DNA of 64,000 bases, from contig JAEWTV010000017.1 of NCBI GenBank assembly GCA_023397675.1, forward strand, positions 73,240-137,239, written 5' to 3'. The notes below the pieces were generated by a model, which searched no databases, was not told the origin of the DNA, and was given only the letters and a program-made list of their open reading frames with translations. Of the stretch, positions 43,169 to 51,491 are shown in pieces (position 1 is the first letter of the stretch; each line of letters opens with the position of its first letter). The DNA comes from Bacillota bacterium (GTDB lineage: Bacteria; Bacillota; Clostridia; Acetivibrionales; JANLFN01). The position numbers and the translations under genes are program-made.

Positions 43169-44524
43169 TTATTCCTGGGTTTTTATCCACAATGCACATT
43201 CAACCCTTTTTCTCTCAAGCTCGCAACCTATCGAATAAGGTTTTTTAATTGTTCCGTTAAACGAGAAAGCATTTGCAGCACAGCCTCCGCTGCAGTAAAA
43301 TCTTGCCCAGCACTGCCTGCATTCTTCCTTGGTATAAACATTTGCTTCCTTGAATCTTTCCTGAATACTTTTATCTATTTCATCATAGTTTACATTTCCC
43401 ATTTTAAAGTCTTTCATGCCAACAAATTGGTGGCATGGATAAATATCTCCTTCTGGAGTTACTGCAACATATTCATCACCCGAACCGCAGCCGCTTAGCC
43501 TTTTTGAAATGCATGGGCCATTCTGCAGATCTATCATGAAGTGAAAAAAGTTAAAACCTTTACCTGCCTTGTCACGCTTCACGTACTCAAATGCAAGCTC
43601 TTCATATTCTTTGAAAGCGGTTGACAAATCTTCCTCTCTGATATCATAACCGGTATCCTTGGCTGCAACAACCGGTTCTACCGAAATCTGCTTAAAGCCT
43701 TCATCTGCCAGATGGAGAACATCTTTGGAAAAGTCAAGATTTTCTCTTGTAAATGTTCCCCTAACATAGTAATTATCCTGGTTTCTGGACTCTGCAACCT
43801 TTTTGATAAGCGGAAGTATGGACTTATAGCTGCCCTTGCCGTCAACTCTTGTACGCATCCTGTCATTGGTAGCTTCACGTCCGTCTATACTGAGAACAAG
43901 GTTCTGCATATTTTCATTCATATATTTAGTATTTTCTTCATTTAGCAATATTGCATTAGTTGTCAGTGTAAACTTGAAATTCTTGTTAAATTCCTGTTCC
44001 TTTGACTTTGCATACTCTACTATTTGCTTTACAGTATCAAAGTTCATCAGAGGCTCACCACCAAAGAAATCTATTTCGAGATTTCTCCTGTTCCCTGATT
44101 CCCTTATAAGCATATCAATTGCTTTTTTGCCTATTTCAGGGCTCATCATAGTTCTTTCGCCGCCAAAGTTACCGGTAGCAGCAAAGCAGTATCTGCATCT
44201 TAAGTTGCAGTCATGTGATATGTGCAGACACAATGCCTTTATAACCCTTTTCTTATTCCATAGGTTTATATAATCCTTGTAAGGGTCTTCTGTAAAAAGC
44301 TGTCCGCTTTCCTTCAATGTTTCAATCTCTTCAATTGATTCCAGTATTTCCTGTCTGTCATATCTGTCAGAAAGCTTGTCCGCTATCTGTTCCTTGCTCA
44401 ATTCCCCATAATGCTCCAGTATTTCAAAGGACAACTCATCAAAAACATGTACCGCACCACTGTTTATATCAAGTACTATATTTGTATCATACATTTTGAA
44501 TTTATGAATCAAACTGTCAGCCAA
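43169..44524 (-). CDS. scfB: SCIFF peptide maturase (radical SAM/SPASM)
   Basis: Installs thioether bridges in the SCIFF precursor peptide. 451 residues: an N-terminal peptide-recognition (RRE-like) domain (about 1-90), radical-SAM core with CNLRCRYC (Cx3Cx2C) near residue 105, and a C-terminal SPASM region with auxiliary-cluster Cys (CGSGDEY, YPCHQF, CRQCWARFYCSGGC). The length and the FAATGNFGG following the cluster motif match the TIGR03974 family. It starts at TTG with AAGGGTG upstream. The precursor gene lies 190 bases upstream on the same strand. Confidence 0.95.
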   Translation of the reverse strand: MADSLIHKFKMYDTNIVLDINSGAVHVFDELSFEILEHYGELSKEQIADKLSDRYDRQEILESIEEIETLKESGQLFTEDPYKDYINLWNKKRVIKALCLHISHDCNLRCRYCFAATGNFGGERTMMSPEIGKKAIDMLIRESGNRRNLEIDFFGGEPLMNFDTVKQIVEYAKSKEQEFNKNFKFTLTTNAILLNEENTKYMNENMQNLVLSIDGREATNDRMRTRVDGKGSYKSILPLIKKVAESRNQDNYYVRGTFTRENLDFSKDVLHLADEGFKQISVEPVVAAKDTGYDIREEDLSTAFKEYEELAFEYVKRDKAGKGFNFFHFMIDLQNGPCISKRLSGCGSGDEYVAVTPEGDIYPCHQFVGMKDFKMGNVNYDEIDKSIQERFKEANVYTKEECRQCWARFYCSGGCAANAFSFNGTIKKPYSIGCELERKRVECALWIKTQE

Positions 44525-44563
44525 AATGCCACACCCTTTCTCTAATCACTATATTTATACAAG

Positions 44564-44597
44564 AAAAAACTCGAGAGTATCAAACCCTCTAGTTTTT
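44564..44597 (-). terminator. terminator-like hairpin between scfA and scfB
   Basis: Paired AAAACT/AGTTTT and AGAG/CTCT segments (two-base bulge) followed by TTTTTTCTTG on the minus strand. It would favour high scfA and low scfB messages. Confidence 0.6.
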
Positions 44598-44716
44598 AGT
44601 TAACTTCCTCTGAAACGTAACATAAATTAAAAAAGTGAAAAGCTTAAATCACTCTCCACTTTCATAATATAAAACACATCAGTAAGCTATTGAGCTTTTA
44701 CTGTTATGTTTCCTGC

Positions 44717-44857
44717 TTATTTTTTCTGGCAGCTCTGATTTGCTACTGTACATGAAGTTTTGCATGCTGACTGGCAAGAAGTCTGACATTCGCCACAGCC
44801 TCTGTTATCAATGCTCTTTGAGAGTGTTGCTTCATTTATGGTTTTAATGTGTTTCAT
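44717..44857 (-). CDS. scfA: SCIFF ribosomal peptide precursor
   Basis: Forty-six residues with six Cys (positions 21, 24, 28, 32, 36, 43). The leader MKHIKTINEATLSKS and the core CGECQTSCQSACKTSC are nearly identical to the SCIFF (six cysteines in forty-five residues) family of clostridia. The GGGAGG site is strong. The peptide is the substrate of the radical-SAM enzyme encoded downstream; the role of the mature product is still unknown for the family. Confidence 0.96.
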   Translation of the reverse strand: MKHIKTINEATLSKSIDNRGCGECQTSCQSACKTSCTVANQSCQKK

Positions 44858-44948
44858 TGTATTTCCTCCCATGTCTTTTTTTCCAAAAAGTATTATAACA
44901 CAATATCTTAGCCATGAAAAGTTTTTTATCTGTTTAATTTGTCTAAAA

Positions 44949-45371
44949 TCATCGTTTAATCCTATTCTTCAGGTTAATACCGATAATTCCGCCAATTGCA
45001 CCTGTAAGCATACCAATAACGAGCATTGTCAGTACATTACCGCCTATTCTGAAATCACTGAAAACTATGCTTGAGAAAAAGTACAATATAAGAATATATA
45101 TAAAACCCACAATTCCGCCATTAAGCCATCCCTTACTCTTTACCTTCCTGGTTGAAGTTGCACCGGCTACTGCAATGCTGGCAATACTCACCAGAATTAC
45201 TACCGCACGGATGAATTTGACAGGAAAGTCTGTACAGGAAAGAATGAAAGCGAATAGAATAAATGCCGGTACTGTTATAATATAAGAAACAAGGATACCC
45301 TTCAGAATCATTTTCAAGCCCAAATGCTCGGCTAATGTAGTTTTTATTCCCTGACCTGATTGTATTTGCAT
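44949..45371 (-). CDS. TIGR04086 family membrane protein
   Basis: 140 residues, four membrane helices, Gly-rich C-terminal half (LVIGMLTGAIGGIIGINLKNR). It matches the TIGR04086 family, commonly found beside yajC and scfA in clostridia. Function unknown; the constant location suggests a link to protein export. A GTGGGGGTG ribosome site precedes the ATG. Confidence 0.85.
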   Translation of the reverse strand: MQIQSGQGIKTTLAEHLGLKMILKGILVSYIITVPAFILFAFILSCTDFPVKFIRAVVILVSIASIAVAGATSTRKVKSKGWLNGGIVGFIYILILYFFSSIVFSDFRIGGNVLTMLVIGMLTGAIGGIIGINLKNRIKR

Positions 45372-45486
45372 AATTGCACCCCCACATGTTTAACCATAAA
45401 AACAGGCAATACGGACTACCGGTCCTTATATAATATTAATTTATTTCATAATATTATTAGTTAGAACATATGGCTAAAAAAATGCA

Positions 45487-45511
45487 CAAAAAAACGCTTT
45501 TTTCAAGCGTT
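45487..45511 (-). terminator. terminator after yajC
   Basis: Stem AACGCTT/AAGCGTT (45493-45499 with 45505-45511) followed by a T run on the minus strand, 31 bases past the yajC stop. Confidence 0.78.
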
Positions 45512-45542
45512 CCTTGTTTCATAATTAAGTTTCGTATTATAA

Positions 45543-45818
45543 TTAAGCTTCGATTGGCTTTTCAACGTCCTTGATAGCCCATCTTTTAATCAATATCTTT
45601 GTATTTTCGATACCGGATTCGATTGTGAGCTCATCATCTTTGATATTGACGATTTTGCCTGTAATTCCTCCGATAGTAGTGATATTGCTTCCTACAGTCA
45701 ATGTGTTAAGCATTTCCTTATTTTTCTTATCCCTTCTCTTCTGAGGGAGAAAAATAAGCAGGTACATGATTCCTATAAAGAAAGCAATGTAAAGTATAAA
45801 AAATACTGTCGAATTCAT
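45543..45818 (-). CDS. yajC: SecDF-associated protein YajC
   Basis: Ninety-one residues: one membrane helix (about 5-24), LIFLPQKRRDKK hinge, then a small beta domain with MLNTLTVGSNITTIGGITGKIV, the YajC signature. It associates with SecDF in the membrane. GGAGG lies before the start. Located between tgt and the TIGR04086 gene as in most clostridia. Confidence 0.95.
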   Translation of the reverse strand: MNSTVFFILYIAFFIGIMYLLIFLPQKRRDKKNKEMLNTLTVGSNITTIGGITGKIVNIKDDELTIESGIENTKILIKRWAIKDVEKPIEA

Positions 45819-45939
45819 AACTTACCTCCGTTTATTGTATTTTTCCGTATTATCAAACTTTTCTTCTAATGGTAAATAATTTTACACCATTTACGTTAAA
45901 AGCTCAACAATAAATTAAAATTTCTTTATTATTAAATAA

Positions 45940-47058
45940 TTATTTATAACCAAATGCGCTGAAGAATTCATTTCTGAAATCCATAAGCCTGTCATCCATA
46001 ATAGCCTGCCTGACGTTCTTCATAAGATTTATAAGGAATCTAAGGTTATGCCATGTAGTAAGCCTTATTCCCAGCACTTCCTGTGCTTTTAAAAGATGCC
46101 TTATATAAGCTCTGGAGAAATTCCTGCAGGTATAGCAGTCACATTCGGGGTCAAGCTTGCCGAAGTCTCTTGCATATTTTGCATCACGGATTATAAGCTT
46201 TCCCTTACTTGTTAGAACGGTTCCGTTACGTCCTATTCTTGTTGGAAGAACACAGTCAAACATATCAATTCCGCGAATTGCTCCTTCAATAAGGTAATCG
46301 GGACTTCCCACACCCATAAGGTATCTTGGCTTGTCTGCGGGCAATATTGGTACTGTAACGTCAAGCATTGCATACATTTCCTCGGCCGGTTCTCCAACAC
46401 TGAGGCCTCCTATTGCATATCCGGGAAAATCCAACTCAAGCAGTTCGTTTGCACTTTGAATACGAAGGTCCTCATATGTACTTCCCTGGACTATTCCGAA
46501 CAAAGCCTGTTCTTCCGGTCTTTTATGGGCTTCCTTGCACCTTTTTGCCCAGCGGGTTGTTCTTTCAAGTGAATTTTTTGCATATTCATATTCACTAGGA
46601 TAAGGCGTACATTCGTCAAAGGCCATTATTATATCTGCTCCAAGAGTATTTTCAATTTCAATTGCCTTTTCGGGGGAAATAAAATGCTTTGAACCGTCAA
46701 TATGTGATTTGAATGTAACTCCTTCTTCCTTTATATTACGCAGATCGCTCAGGCTGAAAACCTGGAAGCCACCGCTGTCGGTGAGTATAGGCCTGTCCCA
46801 GTTCATGAACTTGTGAAGTCCGCCTGCTTCCTGGACTATATCTTCACCAGGGCGCATATAAAGATGATAAGTATTACTTAATATTATTTTAGCTTCTATT
46901 TCCTTAAGTTCATCCGGTGACATTCCCTTTACAGTTGCCTGTGTCCCAACCGGCATAAAAACAGGTGTATCAAAGGAACCATGGGGTGTATGTACTTTTC
47001 CAAGCCTTGCTCCGGTTTGTTTGCATTTTTTAATCAATTCATATTTAATCGCCGGCAT
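45940..47058 (-). CDS. tgt: tRNA-guanine transglycosylase
   Basis: Exchanges guanine 34 for preQ1 in GUN tRNAs (including the tRNA-Asn encoded in this window) on the way to queuosine. 372 residues with HTPHGSFDTPVFMPVGTQ, ILTDSGGFQVFSL (catalytic Asp), IGGLSVGEP, DCVLPTRIGRNGT and the zinc site CDCYTC...H. The queA gene for the next step is at 62.2-63.2 kb, separated by the biosynthetic island. AGGAGAG precedes the ATG. Confidence 0.97.
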   Translation of the reverse strand: MPAIKYELIKKCKQTGARLGKVHTPHGSFDTPVFMPVGTQATVKGMSPDELKEIEAKIILSNTYHLYMRPGEDIVQEAGGLHKFMNWDRPILTDSGGFQVFSLSDLRNIKEEGVTFKSHIDGSKHFISPEKAIEIENTLGADIIMAFDECTPYPSEYEYAKNSLERTTRWAKRCKEAHKRPEEQALFGIVQGSTYEDLRIQSANELLELDFPGYAIGGLSVGEPAEEMYAMLDVTVPILPADKPRYLMGVGSPDYLIEGAIRGIDMFDCVLPTRIGRNGTVLTSKGKLIIRDAKYARDFGKLDPECDCYTCRNFSRAYIRHLLKAQEVLGIRLTTWHNLRFLINLMKNVRQAIMDDRLMDFRNEFFSAFGYK

Positions 47059-47094
47059 ATCTCTCTCCTGTAGTAATCTATCTTTTAATTTGTT

Positions 47095-47333
47095 TTACTT
47101 TTATACTTTTAACTGTAATCTATAAACTGTACTCGTATCTCTTTTTGCCTTTTAACTGTAAACTGTACATTGTAAACTGTACATTGCTTTTAACTGTCAT
47201 CTTGTCAACTGTCTTTGGGTCTTTTAACTGTACATTGTAAATTGTACACTGTACATTGCTTTTAACCGTCCTCTCGTCAACTGATTTTGCTTTTAACTGT
47301 ACATTGTAAATTGTAAACTGTAAACTATTCATA
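47095..47333. repeat. three-and-a-half tandem copies of a ~70-bp degenerate repeat
   Basis: TTTTAACTG starts repeat at about 47150, 47222 and 47291 (periods 72 and 69). Each unit joins a block of ACATTGTAAATTGTACA-like words to a block like AACCGTCCTCTCGTCAACTG. The same words occur at 23245-23370. Read on the minus strand it gives a frame with repeated FTIYNVQLK words, which is a by-product of the repeat and not a gene. It lies between tgt and the end of the biosynthetic island. Confidence 0.85.
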
Positions 47334-47488
47334 CATATTACCATATCAAATTCTTCAGGGGAATACTAAAAATTATTATCTCCATTTCTTAGTATTTGTA
47401 TGTTATAGTATTTTCTTCAATATATAAATGCTTTAAAAAACTCTTAATGGGAATTAACTCTTAAGCAATCATAAAAAAACAGCTTGAA

Positions 47489-47542
47489 CAAAAACAAGAA
47501 TAACATATGTATCCGGTTAAATCACGGTACAAGTTATTCTTG
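47489..47542 (-). terminator. probable terminator of the biosynthetic operon
   Basis: Perfect 10-bp inverted repeat CAAGAATAAC/GTTATTCTTG (47495-47504 with 47533-47542), 28-base loop, followed on the minus strand by TTTTTGTTC and, a little later, TTTTTTT. It lies 31 bases past the last gene of the island. The long loop makes it less typical. Confidence 0.55.
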
Positions 47543-47572
47543 AACAATTAAAGATAAAACCAACATATTAAG

Positions 47573-48583
47573 TTATAATACTTTTTGAATTTCCTCCAGT
47601 AATATATCAAGTGTTTGCTTCTCTTTTAATTCTATCTCATTAAGTTTATCAATTGCCCCTAAAAGGCTTTTAGGATCACTGCTGAACTGGTGCTTTAACT
47701 GCAGCTTATACAACATTGACGAAGCACGTTCTATAGATTCATAAGCTTCCAGGACGTCAGGAAGTTCCCTAATATATCCTTGTTCAAACATATATTTGAG
47801 TCTCATGACCATACAAAGCTTATGTTCGTGAAGAATACTTACAGGTCTAAGATCATAGTTAATTTTTTTGTCTATCAAAAGATTAAAATACTTTCTGAGA
47901 TAACTGTAAATCTGCATTCCGTACACGTTATCTGTCTTAGGATTCATGTACATTCTGAATTTCTCAGATGAGTCTCTTGACAATAAATAATCCTGTAACA
48001 TGTCATAAACATTTAATAAATCAAAATCATATTTTAGATCATCAGTTTTTCTCATGAGTTTTATTTGGTCTTCCCAATAATTATTGCTATCTCCGGTACT
48101 TTCATAAGCTTCTCTAAATTGTTCAAAGCTTATTTTACTTTGTTCGAATACCCTATTATTTGAAAATCCTAACATTGTATATTCCTTACTATCAAGATCA
48201 TAACCGGTAATCATAACATCATGTATAAAATGCCTGGTTTGATATGCATTCCTGCTTGATACATAAAATTCGTCAAAGTATGAATGGAAATAATATTCGT
48301 CATTTATTGAATTTATAATGAAAGAATGAATATCTACATTATTCCTCTGTAGTATACTCTTCCTTAACATAAATTGGTCAATCCACGGTTTTACACCAGT
48401 GTTTTCATCCATAAAAAATGTGAAATGCGGGACAAGCTGCTTATTCCATTGAAGTTGAATATAGTTGCTGTAGAACCACGGGTAACATTCCTGATAATTC
48501 AAAATTATTGATAAAGGATATGCAAGGTATTGAAGCCCGACTATAGGGGATCTTGCTACAGGTAACTCTTTTCTTGTATCCAT
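47573..48583 (-). CDS. BtrH-like papain-fold protein (putative acyltransferase), divergent
   Basis: 336 residues, soluble. Its N-terminal half aligns by eye with the larger BtrH-like protein at 54269-55396: a Cys near the start (Cys33 in QECYPWFYSNYIQL, cf. CDCFQNALAAQLKF), and a His...GYD block (HDVMITGYDLD, His121/Asp129, cf. HYIVITGYDED), followed by a SFEQFREA segment (cf. SFKQISLA). These are the positions of the Cys/His/Asp triad in the BtrH/C39-like fold. The C-terminal part is helical and has no recognised domain. In butirosin synthesis BtrH transfers the acyl chain from carrier protein to amine; here I infer amide formation or hydrolysis on ACP-bound substrate. Last gene of the island; AAAGGAGG upstream. 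Confidence 0.6.
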   Translation of the reverse strand: MDTRKELPVARSPIVGLQYLAYPLSIILNYQECYPWFYSNYIQLQWNKQLVPHFTFFMDENTGVKPWIDQFMLRKSILQRNNVDIHSFIINSINDEYYFHSYFDEFYVSSRNAYQTRHFIHDVMITGYDLDSKEYTMLGFSNNRVFEQSKISFEQFREAYESTGDSNNYWEDQIKLMRKTDDLKYDFDLLNVYDMLQDYLLSRDSSEKFRMYMNPKTDNVYGMQIYSYLRKYFNLLIDKKINYDLRPVSILHEHKLCMVMRLKYMFEQGYIRELPDVLEAYESIERASSMLYKLQLKHQFSSDPKSLLGAIDKLNEIELKEKQTLDILLEEIQKVL

Positions 48584-48603
48584 AATTGACCTCCTTTATT
48601 AAA

Positions 48604-48849
48604 TCACTTGTATTTTTCAAGTAAATTATAGATACTGTTGATGGTACAAACATTATCTATTAATAAATCCTCATCTGATATAGTTATTTCGTTTTCCTGT
48701 TCAAGCTTAACAATTAGTTCTATACAGCTAATTGAATTAAGCCCATGACTTCTCAGATCATCATTACCACTTATATTTTCAAGAGCATCTCTTTCAATTC
48801 CTATAGTTTCTGCCAGAACATCTTTTATGCCATTAACATCTGTAATCAT
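48604..48849 (-). CDS. acyl/peptidyl carrier protein 1
   Basis: Eighty-one residues, four-helix carrier-protein fold. The phosphopantetheine site is Ser39 in HGLNSISCIELIVKLE, with Asn in place of the usual Asp before Ser, as seen in some discrete carrier proteins. The start at MITDVNGIKD follows GGGGGAAGG. It lies between the ATP-grasp ligase and a BtrH-like protein, so it is most likely the partner of the ATP-grasp and PLP-decarboxylase enzymes (BtrI role). A 4'-phosphopantetheinyl transferase is not encoded in the window. Confidence 0.88.
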   Translation of the reverse strand: MITDVNGIKDVLAETIGIERDALENISGNDDLRSHGLNSISCIELIVKLEQENEITISDEDLLIDNVCTINSIYNLLEKYK

Positions 48850-48875
48850 AACAACCCTTCCCCCTATCAACCATA

Positions 48876-50219
48876 TTAAAGTGCTTCTACTAAACTTTGG
48901 AGTTTATCTCTGAAGAATTCAATCCGGTTCTCATCTTCCGCCACTATTAGTGTAAAAATTCTTCCCAAATATCCTGTACCTTCTTTATTAAGCCTTGTAG
49001 GAAGTGTGGCAGATGTATAAACAATAACCCCTTCCTTTTTATTTAAATTGAAACAAATTTGATTTTTTTCAAGAATTTCATTTAGTTGTTCAAACCCTGT
49101 TGGAGATTTTGTTACAACTCTAAAATACTGTGTAAATACTTTTCTATCATTACAAATTGAGTTTATAAAAGAAATATAAGTTGAAAGTGTAAACCTTCCG
49201 TTTATCTCTATTATTGGAATTATTGTTCCATCTCTTGTAATAATGGAATCAATCCCGGCAACTCCCATATATCCAAGCTTATACAACTGCTTTCCGATTA
49301 ACTCTGCATAACCATTGTACTTTTCAAATTCCTGTTCACTTAAATCTGCAGGAATTTTTGACCCGATATATATGGTATCGTTCAACAACTGCTGCTTAAT
49401 TGAAAACATTGATACATCTCCTGTCGGAGATATGTAAATCTGATAATTTATATCGGCTTTTTTATCATACCAACCTTCTACAAGCCACTTTGCATCCTGA
49501 TCCCTGCTTGAAAAACGGGCAATGATTCTCAGTGTGGTTTCAAGTTTACTGCTGCTGTCTATAATATAAAGTCCCTTACCAGAAGCACCAAACGGCTCCT
49601 TTATTATCACCTTTTCAAATTTGTATTCGCTGTTTATCAGCCGGTTGTATTCAGAACGAATTTCATCAAAAGAATAGCAAATTTTGCCCTCACATACAGG
49701 CAGTTTAAGCTTTTCAGCGATTTCCCTGTTAAAAATTTTATCGTTTATTTTTGCATTAATAGTTGAAGAGGATACTGTCAACTTCAAATCACATATTTCA
49801 GCTATTTGTTCCTCTATCTTAGTAACTGCATATGGGATAAAGTAAACTTCACTATTATTTTCAGAAATACTTTTTAGTTCCTGGAGCAAATATTCATCTT
49901 TAAGTACAAGTTCAGATATAGGTGTCAGAGGATCAGGATTGACAGGTGTCAAAACCCTTGGTATTCCGAAACCCAGTTTTTTAAGCATATCAAGATATTT
50001 CGGATCAGGTTTTTCGCGTAAAATTATGACATCTTGCTCCCGGCATAGAAGCAGGTTCATTTCCTCCACATGGTTAACAATAACATCCTCATTTCTGTCA
50101 CTAATACCCATGCTTAACTTGTTCCAATATTTTTCCGCACCTATGTTGCAAAGCCATATTATTATGCCTTTATCCTTATTGACTGTTATTCTGTTTATTA
50201 AATTAAAGGGTTCCTTCAT
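48876..50219 (-). CDS. ATP-grasp ligase, BtrJ-like (amino acid to carrier protein)
   Basis: 447 residues. An N-terminal pre-ATP-grasp domain (about 1-130) is followed by an ATP-grasp fold with the phosphate loop IIKEPFGASGKGLYII (about 212-227) and the metal site IPIIEINGRFTLSTY near residue 350. The C-terminal 80 residues are a small extra domain. Because it is clustered with a discrete carrier protein and a PLP decarboxylase, the closest known logic is BtrJ of butirosin synthesis, which couples glutamate to the carrier protein BtrI. Its start lies 17 bases inside the decarboxylase gene and has no clear ribosome site, which points to translational coupling. The actual amino acid cannot be read. 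Confidence 0.8.
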   Translation of the reverse strand: MKEPFNLINRITVNKDKGIIIWLCNIGAEKYWNKLSMGISDRNEDVIVNHVEEMNLLLCREQDVIILREKPDPKYLDMLKKLGFGIPRVLTPVNPDPLTPISELVLKDEYLLQELKSISENNSEVYFIPYAVTKIEEQIAEICDLKLTVSSSTINAKINDKIFNREIAEKLKLPVCEGKICYSFDEIRSEYNRLINSEYKFEKVIIKEPFGASGKGLYIIDSSSKLETTLRIIARFSSRDQDAKWLVEGWYDKKADINYQIYISPTGDVSMFSIKQQLLNDTIYIGSKIPADLSEQEFEKYNGYAELIGKQLYKLGYMGVAGIDSIITRDGTIIPIIEINGRFTLSTYISFINSICNDRKVFTQYFRVVTKSPTGFEQLNEILEKNQICFNLNKKEGVIVYTSATLPTRLNKEGTGYLGRIFTLIVAEDENRIEFFRDKLQSLVEAL

Positions 50220-51471
50220 ATTTGCCAGGAGGATTGGGCAAACCTTTTTGCCTGTTCAATAAATCCTCCTTTTCCCCCCTTTCCCTTAGAACACTTATAT
50301 TACCATTGTATAACATAACTTCTGCCGGCATGGAATGGCTCAAAAACAGTATAGGGCTGTCTGTTAATCCATATGCGCCAGACTTTTCAACTATAAGAAT
50401 ATCACCAGGAGATGCCTCCGGAAGCATTACTCTTTGTCCAATGACATCTGTTGGTGTACAAAGAGGTCCAACTACTTCTGTTTCTACCTTTTCAGTGTCC
50501 TTTCCAAGTATACGCATAGGAAAATTATTTCTTATATACCTTCCGAGGAAAGCAGAGTTTGCATGCTGATTGGAGCCACCATCACAGATAATATATCTTT
50601 TACCTTTATTCTCTTTGCAATAAATTACCTTTGTAAGGTAAGAACCCGCTTCAGCCAAAAGATATCTGCCACTTTCAACAGCTACTCTTGTACCCTGGAG
50701 CTTTTCCCTATACTTTTGCCACACTCCGGCAATACCTTTTCTTAAAATATCCATATCCAGATGGGTTTCGTTATTAAAGTAAGGAATTCCGAAACCACCA
50801 CCCAAATCAAGGAATTTCAATTCAAATCCGCCAATGCTGCTCATATTTATAGCAAGCTTTATAATTTCCTCCATGTTGGAAACAATATTATCAGCTTTGA
50901 GAACCTGTGTACCGGTATATACATGGATACCGATAATATTTACATTAGTCAGGTCTGCTACTTTATTAAACATATTTTCGGCATGTTTTTGATCAACCCC
51001 GAATTGCGTTGCTACACCGGTCATTTTTATGCTTGCACCTGAAATATCAAAATCCGGATTTATTCTGACAGAAATGTCAACTGTCTTTGATTTTGATTTT
51101 CCAATATCATTTATCAAAAGGATTTCTTCAAGTGACTCGGCATTTATGCTGTATATACCCGTCTCAATGGCATAATCAAGTTCTTCAACTGTTTTCCCTG
51201 GACTCGTAAAGATTATTTGTTCAGGGTTGAACCCGGCAGTCAAAGCTGTATATAACTCACCGCCGGATGCTACCTCAATATTGGAACCCAGCTTTTTAAA
51301 TAACTCGCATATCCCAAGCAATGGGTTGGCTTTCATCGAGAAAAATATCTCAAAATTATCCGGCAGACTCTTCTTCAATATATTGTAATTATTGCAGATT
51401 AAATTGCTGTCATATAAATAAAGCGGTGTACCGAACTGTCTTACGGCATCTATAACCAGATTATTGTTCAT
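50203..51471 (-). CDS. PLP-dependent decarboxylase, fold type III (LysA/BtrK-like)
   Basis: 422 residues. Alanine-racemase-like barrel with the PLP Lys47 in FFSMKANP, HVYTGTQ, the GGGFGIP phosphate loop, ESGRYL, and the dimer-contributed Cys in VGPLCTPTDVIG. Diaminopimelate decarboxylase is the nearest housekeeping family, but the gene is embedded between a nucleotidyltransferase and an ATP-grasp gene of a biosynthetic cluster, like btrK, whose product decarboxylates glutamyl-ACP to gamma-aminobutyryl-ACP. I infer action on an ACP-bound or free amino acid of the pathway. GGGGGAG lies before the ATG. Confidence 0.85.
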   Translation of the reverse strand: MNNNLVIDAVRQFGTPLYLYDSNLICNNYNILKKSLPDNFEIFFSMKANPLLGICELFKKLGSNIEVASGGELYTALTAGFNPEQIIFTSPGKTVEELDYAIETGIYSINAESLEEILLINDIGKSKSKTVDISVRINPDFDISGASIKMTGVATQFGVDQKHAENMFNKVADLTNVNIIGIHVYTGTQVLKADNIVSNMEEIIKLAINMSSIGGFELKFLDLGGGFGIPYFNNETHLDMDILRKGIAGVWQKYREKLQGTRVAVESGRYLLAEAGSYLTKVIYCKENKGKRYIICDGGSNQHANSAFLGRYIRNNFPMRILGKDTEKVETEVVGPLCTPTDVIGQRVMLPEASPGDILIVEKSGAYGLTDSPILFLSHSMPAEVMLYNGNISVLRERGEKEDLLNRQKGLPNPPGKYEGTL

Positions 51472-51491
51472 AACATCTCCCCCTATTGTCA

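Noticed and set aside
47120..47344. 74-residue frame with repeated FTIYNVQLK words
   Set aside because: It is the translation of the tandem DNA repeat, has no ribosome site, and the repeat is non-coding in its sister block.
50203..51471. Housekeeping diaminopimelate decarboxylase lysA
   Set aside because: Family match is good, but the gene overlaps an ATP-grasp gene and lies among carrier-protein genes, so a BtrK-like role is more likely. Not excluded until another lysA is shown in the genome.
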